In this document: positions 1 through 7,536 of the stretch, one piece after another
How positions within the stretch are numbered: position 1 is the stretch's first letter
Layout of the letters: each line of letters starts with the position of its first letter
Source of the DNA: Betaproteobacteria bacterium
GTDB lineage: Bacteria; Pseudomonadota; Gammaproteobacteria; Burkholderiales; UBA9220
Reading direction: 5' to 3'
NCBI GenBank assembly: GCA_020061285.1
Contig: JAGUYQ010000255.1
Location: forward strand, 1 to 10,142
DNA: 10,142 nucleotides
Translations under genes and position numbers: made by a program
Notes under the pieces: generated by a model
Database searches by the model: none
Seen by the model: the letters and a program-made list of their open reading frames with translations, nothing else
What the model was told of the DNA's origin: nothing

Positions 1-1705
1 CCGCCGCCTCCAGACAGCGGCTTTCTCCCAGCAGGTGGCCCAGGCGCAGCAGGGCCCGGAGCGCCACCCCGTTGCCGGCGGGCATGGCGTTGTCGAAAGC
101 CGGCTTGAGGCGCGCCAGCAAGGCCTCGTGGTCGTGGGCGGTAAAATAGAAACCGCCCTTTCCCCGCTCCTCGAAGCGCGCCAGCAGGCCTTCCGCCAAG
201 TCGCGGGCAAAGGCCAGCCACTCCGCCTTGAATTTCCCTTGCAAGAGCTCGAGCAAGGCATCGAGCAGGTAGGCGTAATCATCCAGGTAAGCCGGGTAGC
301 GGGCCTCGCCGTCCTTGTAGCTCGCCATCAGACGGCCTTCGCGCCAGAGCTTTTGCCGGAGAAAATCCGCTCCCCGGCCCGCCGCCGCAGTCCACTCCGG
401 TCTGCCAAGGGCTCGCCCGGCCCGGGATAGCCCCTTGATCGCCAGCGCATTCCAGGCCGTCAGCGCCTTTTCGTCCCGCCCCGGCCTCACGCGCGGCTCC
501 CGTGCGGCGAACAGTTTGCTCTTGGCCGATGCCAGTAACTGGCCGATTTGTTCGGCCGAAAGGCCGGTGGCACCGGCCGCCTCCCCCATAGGGCGGACTT
601 GCGCGAGGTGCCACGCCGCCCCCTCGAAATTGGGCGGCGCATCGAGACCGAAGCAGGCTTCCGCTACCCGCCACTCGTCCGCTGTCAGCAGCTTACTCAC
701 TTCTTCCCGCTGCCAGACGTAAAACTTGCCCTCCTCGTGCTCGGAATCCGCATCCAGGGCGGAATAGAATCCGCCCTCGGGGGATTGCATTTCCCGCAGC
801 AGCCAGCCGCAGGTCTCCTCGATGACCTGGCGGAACAGGGGATTGGCCGTGGCCGCCCAGGTGTCGGCATAGATCGCCAGCAGCAGACCGTTGTCGTAGA
901 GCATTTTCTCGAAATGGGGAATCGCCCAGCGTTCGTCCACGCTATAGCGGAAAAAGCCGCCGCCCAGTTGATCGTAGAGCCCCCCTTCCGCCATGGCGGT
1001 CAGGGTGCGAGTCGTCATGGACAAGGCTTTTTCATCCCCGCTGGCCGCCCAGCGGCGGAGGAGGAAATCCAGGTCCATGGGACGGGGAAATTTCGGGGCG
1101 CCGCCGAAACCGCCGTAAACGCCATCGAAGCTGCTTTCCAGGGCTTTATAGGCCGCCTCCAAGGGCGCAGCGGTCAGCGTGCTCCCCGGCGCGGCGCCGC
1201 TCAGGCCGGCCTCCATCGCCTCCTTCAAGGAAGCGGCCAGTTCCCCCATCCCGCTCCCCTTCTCCCGGTAATGGCGGGCGATCTGGGGAATCATGTCGCG
1301 GAAGCCGGCCATCTGGCCCCGCCCGTCCTTGGGGAAATAGGTGCCGCCGAAGAAGGGCACCTGCTCCGGGGTCAGGAACATGTTCAAGGGCCAGCCGCCC
1401 GGCCGCCGGGTCAGCAGTTGGTGGGCGGACTGGTAAATCTGGTCCAGGTCGGGGCGCTCTTCCCGGTCCACCTTGATGTTGACGAAATGCTCGTTGAGCA
1501 GGGTGGCGATGCTGTCGTCCTCGAAGCTTTCGTGGGCCATGACGTGGCACCAATGGCAGGTGGAATAGCCGATGGACAACAGAATCGGCTTATCCAACCG
1601 ACGCGCCAGGGTAAGCGCTTCCTCGCCCCAGGGATACCAATCCACGGGGTTGTCGGCGTGCTGCAGTAGATAAGGGCTGGTTTCGCTGGCGAGATGGTTG
1701 GGCAT
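1..1705 (-). CDS. Thioredoxin domain-containing protein, DUF255 / YyaL (SPATA20-like) family, 3' end cut by the window
   Basis: The frame is open from the ATG at 1705 to the window edge: 568 codons without a stop. The family usually has about 650-700 residues, so roughly the last hundred are missing. The N-terminus carries the family's highly conserved opening ([18 protein letters not shown], residues 10-27) and a thioredoxin-like fold with a CHWC redox motif (C50, C53), followed by KVDREERPD (78-86) and [11 protein letters not shown] (103-113). From about residue 190 onward the protein has the alpha/alpha-barrel repeats typical of the N-acylglucosamine 2-epimerase/glycosidase-like part, with FEKMLYDN and [13 protein letters not shown] blocks. 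The biochemical role of the family is not settled; a redox or chaperone-like role is inferred from the CXXC motif. There is no signal peptide, so it should be cytoplasmic. An AAGGA sequence lies about 9 bases before the start. It is downstream of ilvD on the same strand but is separated from it by a terminator. Confidence 0.93.
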   Translation of the reverse strand, partial: MPNHLASETSPYLLQHADNPVDWYPWGEEALTLARRLDKPILLSIGYSTCHWCHVMAHESFEDDSIATLLNEHFVNIKVDREERPDLDQIYQSAHQLLTRRPGGWPLNMFLTPEQVPFFGGTYFPKDGRGQMAGFRDMIPQIARHYREKGSGMGELAASLKEAMEAGLSGAAPGSTLTAAPLEAAYKALESSFDGVYGGFGGAPKFPRPMDLDFLLRRWAASGDEKALSMTTRTLTAMAEGGLYDQLGGGFFRYSVDERWAIPHFEKMLYDNGLLLAIYADTWAATANPLFRQVIEETCGWLLREMQSPEGGFYSALDADSEHEEGKFYVWQREEVSKLLTADEWRVAEACFGLDAPPNFEGAAWHLAQVRPMGEAAGATGLSAEQIGQLLASAKSKLFAAREPRVRPGRDEKALTAWNALAIKGLSRAGRALGRPEWTAAAGRGADFLRQKLWREGRLMASYKDGEARYPAYLDDYAYLLDALLELLQGKFKAEWLAFARDLAEGLLARFEERGKGGFYFTAHDHEALLARLKPAFDNAMPAGNGVALRALLRLGHLLGESRCLEAA

Positions 1706-1732
1706 GGGAGGATATCCTTAAGACTTGGCCCC

Positions 1733-1761
1733 ACTCTAGCACGGACCCGGCAATTGTTGAA
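1733..1761 (-). promoter_or_regulatory. Candidate sigma70 promoter for the DUF255 gene
   Basis: On the minus strand TTCAAC (1756-1761) and TAGAGT (1733-1738) are separated by 17 bases. TGC stands directly before TAGAGT, giving an extended -10 (TGnTAGAGT) that can compensate for the poor -35. Transcription would start near 1726, leaving a leader of about 20 bases. It lies downstream of the ilvD terminator, so the DUF255 gene is probably expressed independently. Confidence 0.45.
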
Positions 1762-1787
1762 TATTATTGTCGGATATTGGCCCGAAC

Positions 1788-1814
1788 AAAAGGCCGGATT
1801 CACCGGCCTTTTTC
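1788..1814 (-). terminator. Intrinsic terminator of ilvD
   Basis: A perfect 8-base-pair stem, AAGGCCGG (1790-1797) with CCGGCCTT (1803-1810), encloses the 5-base loop ATTCA. On the minus strand the stem is followed by T4 (TTTTGTT), starting about 20 bases after the ilvD stop. The arrangement is nearly symmetrical, so it could also act in the other direction. Confidence 0.8.
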
Positions 1815-1828
1815 CCTGCGGTGAAGCC

Positions 1829-3682
1829 CTACTGCTTTTCTACCTGGGAAACGTCCCGCACCGCCCCCTTGGCCGCCGACGTCGTCATGGCGGCATAGGC
1901 GCGCAGGGCGGCGGAAACCGGGCGCTGGCGGTTGGCCGGCTTCCAGGCGTCCTTGCCCTTGTTCTCCATCACCCCCCAGCGGCGGGAGAGTTCTTCCGCC
2001 GCCACCTTGAGGTTGATGCTGCGGTTGGGGATGTCGATCTCGATGGCATCCCCTTCCTCCACCAGGGCGATGGCGCCACCCTCGGCGGCCTCCGGGGAAA
2101 CGTGGCCGATGGACAAACCCGAGGTGCCGCCGGAAAAACGGCCGTCGGTGAGAAGGGCGCAGGCCTTGCCCAGGCCCTTGGACTTCAGGTAGCTGGTGGG
2201 GTAGAGCATTTCCTGCATGCCGGGGCCACCGCGGGGGCCTTCGTAGCGGATCACCACCACGTCGCCGGCAACGACCTTGTCCGCCAGAATGGCTTCCACG
2301 GCATCGTCCTGGCTCTCGAACACCCGCGCCCGGCCGGTGAACTTGAGGATGCTCTCGTCCACCCCGGCGGTCTTGACGATGCAGCCCTCCAGCGCGATGT
2401 TGCCGAAGAGCACCGCCAGCCCGCCGTCCTGGCTGTAGGCGTGGGCCTTGTCGCGGATGCAGCCCCCTTCCCGGTCCAGGTCCAGTTCGGGATAACGCTT
2501 GTCCTGGCTGAACGCCTCGGTGGTGGGCACCCCCCCCGGCGCGGCGCGGTAAAAGGTTTTCACCTTCTCGTCGGCGGTGCGGCGCACGTCCCACTGTTCC
2601 AGGGCAAAACCCAGGGTCTTGCTGTGGACCGTGGGCAGGTCCCGGTGCAGCAACCCGGCCAGGTCCAGTTCGCCGAGAATGGCCATGATGCCGCCGGCCC
2701 GGTGCACGTCCTCCATGTGGTAGGTCTGGATGCTGGGGGCCACCTTGGACAAGTGGGGCACGCGGCGGGACAGGCGGTCGATGTCCGCCATGGTGAAATT
2801 AACCCCCGCCTCCTGGGCGGCGGCCAGGAGATGGAGGACGGTATTGGTGGAACCGCCCATGGCGATGTCCAGGTTCATGGCGTTCTCGAAGGCCTCGAAG
2901 CTGGCGATGGTGCGGGGCAGCACCGAGGCGTCGTCGCGCTCGTACCAAGCCTTGGCCATGGCCACGATGAGGTGGCCCGCCTCGACGAAGAGGCGCTTGC
3001 GGTCGGCATGGGTCGCCACCAGGGAGCCGTTGCCCGGCAGGGACAGGCCCAGGGCCTCGGTGAGGCAGTTCATGGAGTTGGCGGTGAACATGCCGGAGCA
3101 GGAGCCGCAGGTGGGGCAGGCTGAGCGCTCGAAGGCCTCCACCTGGGCATCGCTCACCTTGCTGTCGGCGGCCACCACCATGGCATCCACCAGGTCCAGA
3201 TGGTATTCCTTCCCTTCCCAGTTCACCTTGCCCGCCTCCATGGGGCCGCCGGAAACGAACACGGTGGGGATGTTGAGGCGCAGGGCCGCCATCAGCATGC
3301 CGGGGGTGATCTTGTCGCAGTTGGAGATGCACACCAGGGCGTCGGCGCAGTGGGCGTTGACCATGTATTCCACGCTGTCGGCGATCAGGTCCCGGGACGG
3401 CAGGCTGTAGAGCATGCCCCCGTGGCCCATGGCGATGCCGTCGTCGATGGCGATGGTGTTGAATTCCTTGGCCACGCCGCCGGCCTTCTCCACCTCCCGC
3501 GCCACCAGTTGGCCCATGTCCTTCAGGTGGACGTGACCGGGAACGAACTGGGTGAAGGAATTGGCGATGGCGATGATGGGCTTGCCGAAATCGCCCTCCT
3601 GCATGCCGGTGGCGCGCCACAGGGAGCGGGCTCCGGCCATGTTGCGGCCATGGGTGGACGTACGGGAACGGTAGGCGGGCAT
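1829..3682 (-). CDS. ilvD: Dihydroxy-acid dehydratase
   Basis: IlvD converts 2,3-dihydroxy-isovalerate and 2,3-dihydroxy-3-methylvalerate to the 2-keto acids that precede valine/leucine and isoleucine; it is a cytoplasmic Fe-S enzyme. The predicted protein has 617 residues, the usual length of the long proteobacterial form. The N-terminus ([19 protein letters not shown]) fits the family start exactly. The cluster cysteines are visible in [10 protein letters not shown] (C122) and [12 protein letters not shown] (C192, C195), at the same numbers as in E. coli. The Mg-binding segment [15 protein letters not shown] is at 75-89, and [19 protein letters not shown] lies near the C-terminus. I chose the ATG at 3682 because of this conserved start and an AGAGGA sequence about 6 bases upstream; the frame stays open further upstream, but that stretch runs antisense to lgt and is not coding. 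No leader peptide or attenuator is visible. It stands alone, divergent from lgt. Confidence 0.98.
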   Translation of the reverse strand: MPAYRSRTSTHGRNMAGARSLWRATGMQEGDFGKPIIAIANSFTQFVPGHVHLKDMGQLVAREVEKAGGVAKEFNTIAIDDGIAMGHGGMLYSLPSRDLIADSVEYMVNAHCADALVCISNCDKITPGMLMAALRLNIPTVFVSGGPMEAGKVNWEGKEYHLDLVDAMVVAADSKVSDAQVEAFERSACPTCGSCSGMFTANSMNCLTEALGLSLPGNGSLVATHADRKRLFVEAGHLIVAMAKAWYERDDASVLPRTIASFEAFENAMNLDIAMGGSTNTVLHLLAAAQEAGVNFTMADIDRLSRRVPHLSKVAPSIQTYHMEDVHRAGGIMAILGELDLAGLLHRDLPTVHSKTLGFALEQWDVRRTADEKVKTFYRAAPGGVPTTEAFSQDKRYPELDLDREGGCIRDKAHAYSQDGGLAVLFGNIALEGCIVKTAGVDESILKFTGRARVFESQDDAVEAILADKVVAGDVVVIRYEGPRGGPGMQEMLYPTSYLKSKGLGKACALLTDGRFSGGTSGLSIGHVSPEAAEGGAIALVEEGDAIEIDIPNRSINLKVAAEELSRRWGVMENKGKDAWKPANRQRPVSAALRAYAAMTTSAAKGAVRDVSQVEKQ

Positions 3683-3705
3683 GGAAATCCTCTGCAGCGG
3701 CTGAA

Positions 3706-3714
3706 GTGTATAAT
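3706..3714. promoter_or_regulatory. Overlapping divergent -10 elements between ilvD and lgt
   Basis: The 66-base gap between the two starts contains a consensus TATAAT on the plus strand (3709-3714), which would start lgt transcription near 3721 with a leader of about 28 bases. The reverse strand reads TATACA at 3706-3711, usable for ilvD. No good -35 box is visible for either direction, so the assignment rests on the -10 elements and on the position between divergent genes. If both are used, polymerase can bind for only one gene at a time. Confidence 0.4.
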
Positions 3715-3748
3715 GCGCGATTTTAACCCAAACTTCGAACGCCCCCCA

Positions 3749-4543
3749 ATGCTGATCCACCCGCAATTCGACCCCGTCGCCCTGCAAATCGGACCTCTCG
3801 CCATTCGCTGGTATGGCCTGATGTACCTCCTGGCGTTCACCCTGGTGCTGGTGCTGGGGCGGCTGCGCATGCGCGCCCAACCGGAGTCGGGCTGGACCCC
3901 CAAGGACCTGGACGACATCCTGTTCTACGGCGTGTTGGGGGTGGTGCTGGGCGGACGGCTGGGCTACGTGCTGTTCTACAAATTCGGCTACTACCTGGCC
4001 CACCCTTTCGAGATCTTCGCCGTGTGGCAGGGGGGCATGTCCTTTCACGGCGGCTTTCTCGGGGTAATCGTGGCCATGGCGCTGTATGCCCGCCTTCACA
4101 ACAAGGCCTGGCTGGCCATCACCGACTTCATCGCCCCCCTCGTCCCCCTGGGCCTGGGAGCGGGCCGCATCGGCAACTTCATCAACGGCGAATTGTGGGG
4201 CCGCCCCACCGACGTGCCCTGGGGCATGGTCTTTCCCCAGTACGACATGGCCGTGCGCCATCCCTCCCAACTCTACGAATTCGCCTTGGAAGGCCTGGTG
4301 CTGTTCACCGTGCTGTGGCTGTATTCCTCCCGCCGCCGCCCCACCGGCGCGGTGTCCGCCCTGTTCCTCATCGGCTACGGCCTGCTGCGCTTCCTGGTGG
4401 AATTCACCCGGGAGCCGGATGATTTCCTCGGCCTGCTGGCCCTCAACCTCAGCATGGGCCAGTGGCTGTCCCTGCCCATGATTGCCGCCGGGGTCTTCCT
4501 CTGGCTCTGGTCCCACCAGCAACCACCGCAGCGCCGCCTCTAG
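3749..4543 (+). CDS. lgt: Phosphatidylglycerol--prolipoprotein diacylglyceryl transferase
   Basis: Lgt is an inner-membrane enzyme that moves the diacylglyceryl group of phosphatidylglycerol to the lipobox cysteine of prolipoproteins, the first step of lipoprotein maturation. The protein has 264 residues with about seven hydrophobic segments. Family motifs in order are [10 protein letters not shown] (68-77), SFHGGFLG with H100 equivalent to the essential His103 of E. coli, the signature [14 protein letters not shown] (139-152), HPSQLYE (171-177) and the late arginine in LLRFLVEF (R214). I chose the ATG at 3749 because [11 protein letters not shown] is the usual beginning of the family. An in-frame ATG at 3713 overlaps the -10 box and would add 12 residues without a family counterpart. 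No clear Shine-Dalgarno sequence precedes 3749, which suggests weak or leader-poor initiation. In many proteobacteria lgt lies next to thyA or ilvD; here it is divergent from ilvD. Confidence 0.97.
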   Translation: MLIHPQFDPVALQIGPLAIRWYGLMYLLAFTLVLVLGRLRMRAQPESGWTPKDLDDILFYGVLGVVLGGRLGYVLFYKFGYYLAHPFEIFAVWQGGMSFHGGFLGVIVAMALYARLHNKAWLAITDFIAPLVPLGLGAGRIGNFINGELWGRPTDVPWGMVFPQYDMAVRHPSQLYEFALEGLVLFTVLWLYSSRRRPTGAVSALFLIGYGLLRFLVEFTREPDDFLGLLALNLSMGQWLSLPMIAAGVFLWLWSHQQPPQRRL

Positions 4544-4547
4544 GGCG

Positions 4548-4577
4548 TTTACCATTCTCCACGCCGACGGCTATAAT
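4548..4577 (+). promoter_or_regulatory. Promoter of the tRNA-Ala gene
   Basis: TTTACC (4548-4553) and a consensus TATAAT (4572-4577) are separated by 18 bases. The tRNA begins 14 bases after the -10 element, so the precursor has only a very short 5' leader. The promoter starts 5 bases after the lgt stop codon; no terminator separates lgt from the tRNA, so read-through from lgt may also contribute. Confidence 0.75.
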
Positions 4578-4590
4578 AGCGGCACAAATC

Positions 4591-4666
<76 letters not shown>

Positions 4667-4775
4667 AATATCAGCGGGCTTCTTGGCTTACTGAAACGGG
4701 AATCATAACTTTGCCGGATGGCATGCTTATGTTTCCACTGAGTTTTCAGCCAGAAATCGGCTTCAACGCAGCAAT
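4667..4775. other. Spacer between tRNA-Ala and the terminator, no gene seen
   Basis: About 110 bases of visibly lower GC content than the flanking housekeeping genes. It contains no ORF with a ribosome binding site and no second copy of the tRNA 3' end. It probably belongs to the trailer of the tRNA transcript. The change of composition begins here and continues into the thaumatin-like gene. Confidence 0.5.
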
Positions 4776-4805
4776 AAAAACCCCTGGGAAGCTCCAGGGG
4801 TTTTT
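4776..4805. terminator. Strong bidirectional intrinsic terminator between tRNA-Ala and the thaumatin-like gene
   Basis: CCCCTGG (4781-4787) pairs with CCAGGGG (4794-4800) around the loop GAAGCT. Five A bases precede the stem and five T bases follow it, so a U-tract is present in both reading directions. It lies between two convergent genes, the tRNA from the left and the thaumatin-like gene from the right, and can end both transcripts. Confidence 0.9.
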
Positions 4806-4830
4806 GTTTTCTGAAACCTATGCGGAAAAC

Positions 4831-4861
4831 GCAGGGCCTATTCGTCCTTATATGACCCTGC
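4831..4861 (-). other. Weak inverted repeat just downstream of the thaumatin-like gene
   Basis: GCAGGG (4831-4836) and CCCTGC (4856-4861) can pair around a loop of 19 bases. On the minus strand the repeat begins 15 bases after the thaumatin-like stop codon and is followed by GTTTT. It might be a weak first terminator or only protect the mRNA end; the strong terminator lies 26 bases further. Confidence 0.3.
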
Positions 4862-4875
4862 CCCGCGTGGATTTT

Positions 4876-6759
4876 TTAGAAGCTGGGAATCGAAATATCC
4901 CGTCCCTTCCAGGCACCGCCTGTTGGTAGCTGCCAATTCATACATTGTTGCGACGTGCTTACACGGGTGATGCAACCTGTTTTTGGAATATTGAATTTGC
5001 AGGACTGGGAGGACGTACCATGGGTCGCATTTATTTTATATATCCCCCCCATGGTCACGGTGAAAAGCGAACTCCCCGCAGGAGTCGGACTTTGCGCCGT
5101 CGTGCAATTATTACCCGCAGAGTCGCATGAATAGACACTCAAGGTAATCTTGGCCGGCACACCCACATTGTACTCATTAGACTGGTACCCCGCCGGTACC
5201 GCAGCGACGCACTGGTTGGGTGCCGGGGGGTTAATGCCCGCGTCCGTTCCGCTCGGGCACAACGTGATATTGTAGTTCGCCGTGTTTACCGTGCCTTTCG
5301 ATGTTGTTGCACAGGTAAAGGTGGAGTAGGGGTCGTCAAATTGATAGGCATAGGCAAGAAAGCAGCCCTTCTTGACGGGTTTGACGGCGGGGAGGATGTT
5401 GGTTGTCCAGTTTGTTGTAACGACTCCCGCTACCGCTGCGTCGCCTTTCCCCATCGGTTGAGCGCCGCTGGCATTTGACCACGCCTCATAACCACAACAT
5501 GAATCGCCCGATGACGTTGTAGTCGAATTAAAGCAGCTTCGCCCCGCACCCGTATTACTCTTAGTACCCGCCGTGCATGAAGCATAGGCATAGTTCGTAG
5601 CGTTGCTACAGTCGATCCCTAAGTCCGTATTTTTATAGCTGGCGTTTGCCGCGCAGAACTGTGCGTACGTCCAGTAACCGAGCCTGTTTCCGCAAGTCGT
5701 ACCCGTGCCCCCGCTTGTTACCGACGTCAAAGATAGCCCGCAAGCTTGGCCTGTTGCACAACTCGATTGAGACGAGCAAGCCGTGGTTGATGGTGTAACG
5801 AAATTGAATCCGCTCAAGGTCTTATCAAATACCGTTTTATAGTCATTGGTACAGGCGAACGGCTCAAGCGTCGAGTTTCCGGTAATACCCTTCGCTTTCT
5901 GGAATACCTTGATTTCTTTGATCGTTTTCTTGTCCCCCCCGGCCGCCATGCAGCGGTAGGGGTCCGTCGATGAATAATCGAGGTTCTTCGCCGGCACGGG
6001 ATACATTGTCGCCGGGGGGCTTATGCCGTTGATGTAGGAGATGTCATACCAGTCATTATTATTTTGAAAGGTATATTCAATCAGTGTCGCCGGCGCGCCC
6101 AGGGTGTTGTCGGCGAGGCATTTGCCGTTGACGTCACAAGCCAGTTTCGCGTAAAACTTGCCCCCGGCTATCATTGCATCGGCGGACAAGGTTGAATCAA
6201 TCTTGATGGTCAGGGGGACGGAACCGCCTGACTTCACTTTTCCGTTGTCCGGCAGCGGAACACTCCAGAAGCATTGGTTTATTTTGGAAGTGACCGGCTG
6301 GCACTGTTGGTTGCTGGCACAGCCGCTGCTAGCCGCACATGTACACTGCCCCCAAAGATCGCTCGTTTTATCGGTCACCACCGCATCGGATGTGCAATTG
6401 TTTGGAGCCAGGGTGATGTCGCTTTGTTTTTTAATCGGAAACTTTGTGACGGTGGTCGTTCCCGCCACGCAATAACTGGCATTCGTGCTCTTCTTATAGC
6501 AGATAAAACCGCTTGGACAATTCGCCTGGGCACTTTGCGTATTGGGCGAGCAAGGAATGCTGGAGGCGTTCGAGCCGACGGACTGGAGCCAGACATCGAA
6601 TTTGCATTGATTCGTGACGGTCAGTGTGCGTGCCAGGGTTTTGGCCGCCGAGCTCGATTTACTTTTCCCCGCAGGCTCTTCAAGCCGATTTTCCGGCTGT
6701 GCGTAACCCAACGAGAGATATCCGGCCAACAGAAAAAAACAAAATATTCTTCTTAACAT
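4876..6759 (-). CDS. Secreted cysteine-rich thaumatin-like protein
   Basis: The protein has 627 residues. A signal peptide (MLRRIFCFFLLAGYLSLGYA, cleavage likely after A20) predicts export. The thaumatin fold is recognisable in three separated blocks: the first strand LTVTNQCKFDVW (46-57); the core GGKFYAKLACDVNGKC (199-214) with GAPATLIEYTF and NNDWYDISYINGI (221-246); and GCFLAYAYQFDDPYSTFTC (465-483) with ITLCP (498-502). Plant relatives have about 200-230 residues and 16 cysteines; this one has 34 cysteines in the mature part, because Cys-rich insertions occupy about 60-165 and 320-460 and a C-terminal extension follows 503. E228 and D239 match acidic-cleft positions of the family. Known members bind or cleave beta-glucans or act against fungi; whether this one does is inference. 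The start at 6759 is supported by the signal peptide and by AAGGAGGAG 7 bases upstream; the frame is open further upstream to 7227, but that part lacks protein-like character. Codon use is clearly less GC-rich than in neighbouring genes, which suggests horizontal acquisition. Confidence 0.85.
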   Translation of the reverse strand: MLRRIFCFFLLAGYLSLGYAQPENRLEEPAGKSKSSSAAKTLARTLTVTNQCKFDVWLQSVGSNASSIPCSPNTQSAQANCPSGFICYKKSTNASYCVAGTTTVTKFPIKKQSDITLAPNNCTSDAVVTDKTSDLWGQCTCAASSGCASNQQCQPVTSKINQCFWSVPLPDNGKVKSGGSVPLTIKIDSTLSADAMIAGGKFYAKLACDVNGKCLADNTLGAPATLIEYTFQNNNDWYDISYINGISPPATMYPVPAKNLDYSSTDPYRCMAAGGDKKTIKEIKVFQKAKGITGNSTLEPFACTNDYKTVFDKTLSGFNFVTPSTTACSSQSSCATGQACGLSLTSVTSGGTGTTCGNRLGYWTYAQFCAANASYKNTDLGIDCSNATNYAYASCTAGTKSNTGAGRSCFNSTTTSSGDSCCGYEAWSNASGAQPMGKGDAAVAGVVTTNWTTNILPAVKPVKKGCFLAYAYQFDDPYSTFTCATTSKGTVNTANYNITLCPSGTDAGINPPAPNQCVAAVPAGYQSNEYNVGVPAKITLSVYSCDSAGNNCTTAQSPTPAGSSLFTVTMGGIYKINATHGTSSQSCKFNIPKTGCITRVSTSQQCMNWQLPTGGAWKGRDISIPSF

Positions 6760-6865
6760 GAGACTCCTCCTTGAAAGCGTGTGCCAGCGATCGGTCAACC
6801 GCTGCTCGAATCGTTTCGTAAGCGCCTGGGGAGTCCAGACACAGCCTTTTCCTGACATTACCCAC

Positions 6866-7264
6866 TCAGAAACTCCTGACGACCTCGACCCATCCGCGGG
6901 AAGAGTCCGTGTTGCCCGCCAGTTCAGGCGTCGAGCCGACCCGTGCGACGATATGGGTGCTGGCGATCCACTGGCTGGGCCCCGTCCGGTTGAGCCCCAG
7001 GCCCGCCCGCCCCCCATGAAGAGGCAATACACGCCTCTGGGCAACGAAATTTGACTGTTACGAAAGCAAGCTTGGCGCGAAGCCGACGGGGGCTCTACGG
7101 GCGAGGCCGCAGGCAAGAGGACAGCCCTTGCGGTGGAAGCACTCACCCGCACTCCCTGGCATATACTCCTTGCCGTATTCCGGAATGCCGGCAGCGGCGA
7201 TTTCCAGAACCGTTGCGACATCCACAAACCGGGGAAATACCCGAGCGAGCATCCTTGCCTCCAT
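6866..7264 (-). pseudogene. Hypothetical reading frame interrupted by an in-frame stop, upstream of the thaumatin-like gene
   Basis: From ATG 7264, preceded by AAAGG at a spacing of 6 bases, a frame of 68 codons runs to TAA at 7058-7060. The same frame then continues for another 63 codons to TGA at 6866-6868. Both parts use GC-rich, gene-like codons. I do not recognise either part. The first contains GIPEYGKEYMPG and a small CFHRKGCPLAC cysteine cluster; the second contains RTGPSQWIAST and ends in RGWVEVVRSF. Three explanations remain: one decayed gene with a nonsense mutation, a genuine 68-residue small protein followed by noncoding DNA, or a long untranslated leader of the thaumatin-like gene. 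A hairpin (7020-7038) lies inside the second part. Confidence in a functional product is low. Confidence 0.25.
7020..7038. repeat. Small perfect inverted repeat (hairpin)
   Basis: AGAGGC (7020-7025) pairs with GCCTCT (7033-7038) around a 7-base loop. It lies in the probable leader of the thaumatin-like gene, about 260 bases before its start codon. There is no U-tract on either strand, so it is not an intrinsic terminator. Confidence 0.4.
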
Positions 7265-7274
7265 GGTGACCTTT

Positions 7275-7297
7275 GCCTCTTTAGGCTTCTTGGAGGC
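7275..7297. repeat. Inverted repeat GCCTC/GAGGC before the hypothetical frame
   Basis: GCCTC (7275-7279) and GAGGC (7293-7297) can pair around a 13-base loop. On the plus strand TTTT follows, so it looks like a weak plus-strand terminator, though no plus-strand gene precedes it. On the minus strand it sits just upstream of the ATG at 7264 and would be in the leader. Confidence 0.3.
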
Positions 7298-7309
7298 TTT
7301 TCTGTGCCG

Positions 7310-7445
7310 CTTGGTTTTTCTTAAATTTTGAGTGCCACTTATAACGTCCGGCTAAAAATATACTTTAGCGTTTTTATCATTTCTAATAACTTTAGCAGTT
7401 TTGGCTTGGTGATTTTACTAAATTATTGAAATATAAATACCTTAG
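7310..7445. other. AT-rich intergenic stretch with repeated CTTTAGC boxes
   Basis: This is the most AT-rich stretch of the window. Besides the palindrome at 7351-7369 it holds a second CTTTAGC at 7390-7396 in the same orientation, 27 bases after the first, and a weaker CTTAGC at 7441-7446. Both full boxes lie in similar surroundings (taCTTTAGCgtttt and aaCTTTAGCagtttt). No gene fits here. It is probably the control region of the minus-strand genes to the left. Confidence 0.4.
7338..7369 (-). promoter_or_regulatory. Candidate promoter with overlapping palindrome for the thaumatin-like transcript
   Basis: On the minus strand AAAGTA (7361-7366) and TATAAG (7338-7343) are separated by 17 bases. 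The -10 is good and the -35 poor. The palindrome GCTAAA-N7-TTTAGC (7351-7369) covers the -35 element and part of the spacer, which is where a dimeric repressor or activator would bind. Transcription would begin about 570 bases before the thaumatin-like start codon. The assignment is tentative. Confidence 0.3.
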
Positions 7446-7481
7446 CCTGAGGGCGTGATTCTCAGCCGCCGTCTTGGGCGG
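7446..7481. other. Two tandem hairpins
   Basis: CTGAG (7447-7451) pairs with CTCAG (7461-7465), and immediately next to it CCGCC (7466-7470) pairs with GGCGG (7477-7481). Two abutting stems without spacer suggest a structured RNA segment or the end of a mobile element. On the minus strand the segment contains GGCTGAGAATC followed by a small GCC/GGC hairpin, which reminds me of the right ends of IS200/IS605 (tnpB) elements, but no tnpA or tnpB is present. Confidence 0.3.
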
Positions 7482-7508
7482 GTAAATTCGTAAAACCACC
7501 TACTAGCG

Positions 7509-7536
7509 AAAAAACTCCCTCTTCAAATTTGAGGAG
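7509..7536 (-). terminator. Probable intrinsic terminator of oxyR
   Basis: On the minus strand CTCC, then TC, pairs with GA and GGAG (7515-7521 with 7531-7536) around an AT-rich loop, with a single bulged G, and six T bases follow (7509-7514). It lies about 155 bases after the oxyR stop codon and is the first U-tracted hairpin met by that transcript. Confidence 0.6.

Noticed and set aside
548..3124. Long plus-strand open frames at 548-1669 and 1694-3124
   Set aside because: They lie antisense to the DUF255 gene and ilvD, whose protein motifs are unmistakable. Their translations are rich in Gly, Ala, His, Val and Gln without domain motifs, typical of antisense frames in GC-rich DNA.
3200..3748. 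Upstream extension of lgt on the plus strand
   Set aside because: It is antisense to ilvD; Lgt homologues begin at the MLIHPQF segment.
3683..4555. Upstream extension of ilvD on the minus strand
   Set aside because: The frame is open to 4555 but this part runs antisense to the well-supported lgt gene and lies before the canonical IlvD start.
6680..6865. Minus-strand 61-codon frame beginning with GTG
   Set aside because: It overlaps the signal peptide region of the thaumatin-like gene out of frame and has no Shine-Dalgarno sequence of its own. It follows the TGA at 6866-6868 directly, in the same frame, but nothing suggests translation.
6940..6960. GTGCGACG resembling the 5' end of a group II intron
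   Set aside because: No reverse transcriptase and no domain V hairpin are found in the window; an eight-base match alone is not evidence.
6760..7227. N-terminal extension of the thaumatin-like protein
   Set aside because: The frame is open, but the signal peptide and a strong ribosome binding site mark 6759 as the start, and the extension has the Arg/Ser/Pro-rich look of an untranslated frame.
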